Below, piece after piece: positions 5,323 through 5,427 of a stretch of 5,427 nucleotides of DNA. The notes beneath the pieces were generated by a model that was not told where the DNA came from, made no database searches, and worked only from the letters and a program-made list of their open reading frames with translations. The first letter of the stretch is position 1; each line of letters opens with the position of its first letter. A program made the position numbers and the translations under genes. Source of the stretch: Ignavibacteria bacterium (GTDB lineage: Bacteria; Bacteroidota; Ignavibacteria; Ignavibacteriales; Ignavibacteriaceae); contig JAOTUT010000134.1 in NCBI GenBank assembly GCA_029863735.1, positions 1 to 5,427 of the forward strand, written 5' to 3'.

Positions 5323-5427
5323 TAAGAAGTAAGAATTTAATTGTTACAGCAGGTGTTATCATCACACTGCTTATCGCCGGCATTTATGTCAGTGCAAAAT
5401 TAAATTTAATCAGCATCTCTGGAATTT
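5319..5427 (+). CDS. Start of a membrane-anchored protein of unknown function (cut by window edge)
   Basis: The ATG at 5319 shares the ATGA overlap with the plsY stop, so it is probably translated by coupling from plsY; a weak GGAAG (5306-5310) lies 8 nt upstream. Thirty-six complete codons are visible without a stop. They encode a short basic start (MIRSKN) followed by a hydrophobic stretch (about residues 7-25) typical of an N-terminal membrane anchor or uncleaved signal, then SAKLNLISISGI. That is too little to name a family. The overlap suggests a shared operon with plsY and perhaps an envelope role, which is an inference from context only. Confidence 0.7.
   Translation, partial: MIRSKNLIVTAGVIITLLIAGIYVSAKLNLISISGI

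Overview
The window looks like AT-rich chromosomal DNA from a member of the Bacteroidota/Chlorobiota group, most likely class Ignavibacteria. This assignment is an inference. It rests mainly on the two secreted proteins, whose C-terminal tails carry the QNYPNPFNPSTNIK...GVYLYKL signature of type IX secretion system (T9SS) sorting domains, in the form common in Ignavibacteria. It also rests on the low GC content and on two housekeeping genes that lack a Shine-Dalgarno sequence. No T9SS machinery gene is in the window.

Layout. Positions 1-445 (minus strand) hold the N-terminal 148 residues of a protein-L-isoaspartate O-methyltransferase (pcm), cut by the left edge. A 333-bp divergent intergenic region follows, with a candidate promoter and a perfect palindrome. 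Next come two tandem paralogous genes on the plus strand (779-2725 and 2987-4213), each with its own strong Shine-Dalgarno and its own intrinsic terminator. Both encode exported, T9SS-sorted proteins made of a jelly-roll domain, an FN3-like domain and a sorting tail. The first has an additional N-terminal beta-rich domain of about 210 residues that the second lacks. From the FN3-like domain through the terminator hairpin the two copies stay in register at a constant offset of 1488 bp.

The right part carries tRNA-Gly(GCC) and tRNA-Cys(GCA), separated by only 31 bp that contain a terminator-like hairpin. Downstream of tRNA-Cys lies a short degenerate copy of part of its 3' half. A divergent plsY-like acyltransferase gene (4690-5322) then overlaps by 4 bp the start of a membrane-anchored protein that runs off the right edge.

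The genes do not form one pathway. The window is a housekeeping neighbourhood (protein repair, tRNAs, phospholipid synthesis) interrupted by a small duplicated cassette of cell-surface or secreted protein genes. I see no CRISPR array, transposase, integrase, toxin-antitoxin pair or defence system. The most noteworthy points are the duplicated T9SS cargo unit including its terminator, the unusual catalytic motifs of the PlsY-like protein, and the tRNA-Cys fragment.
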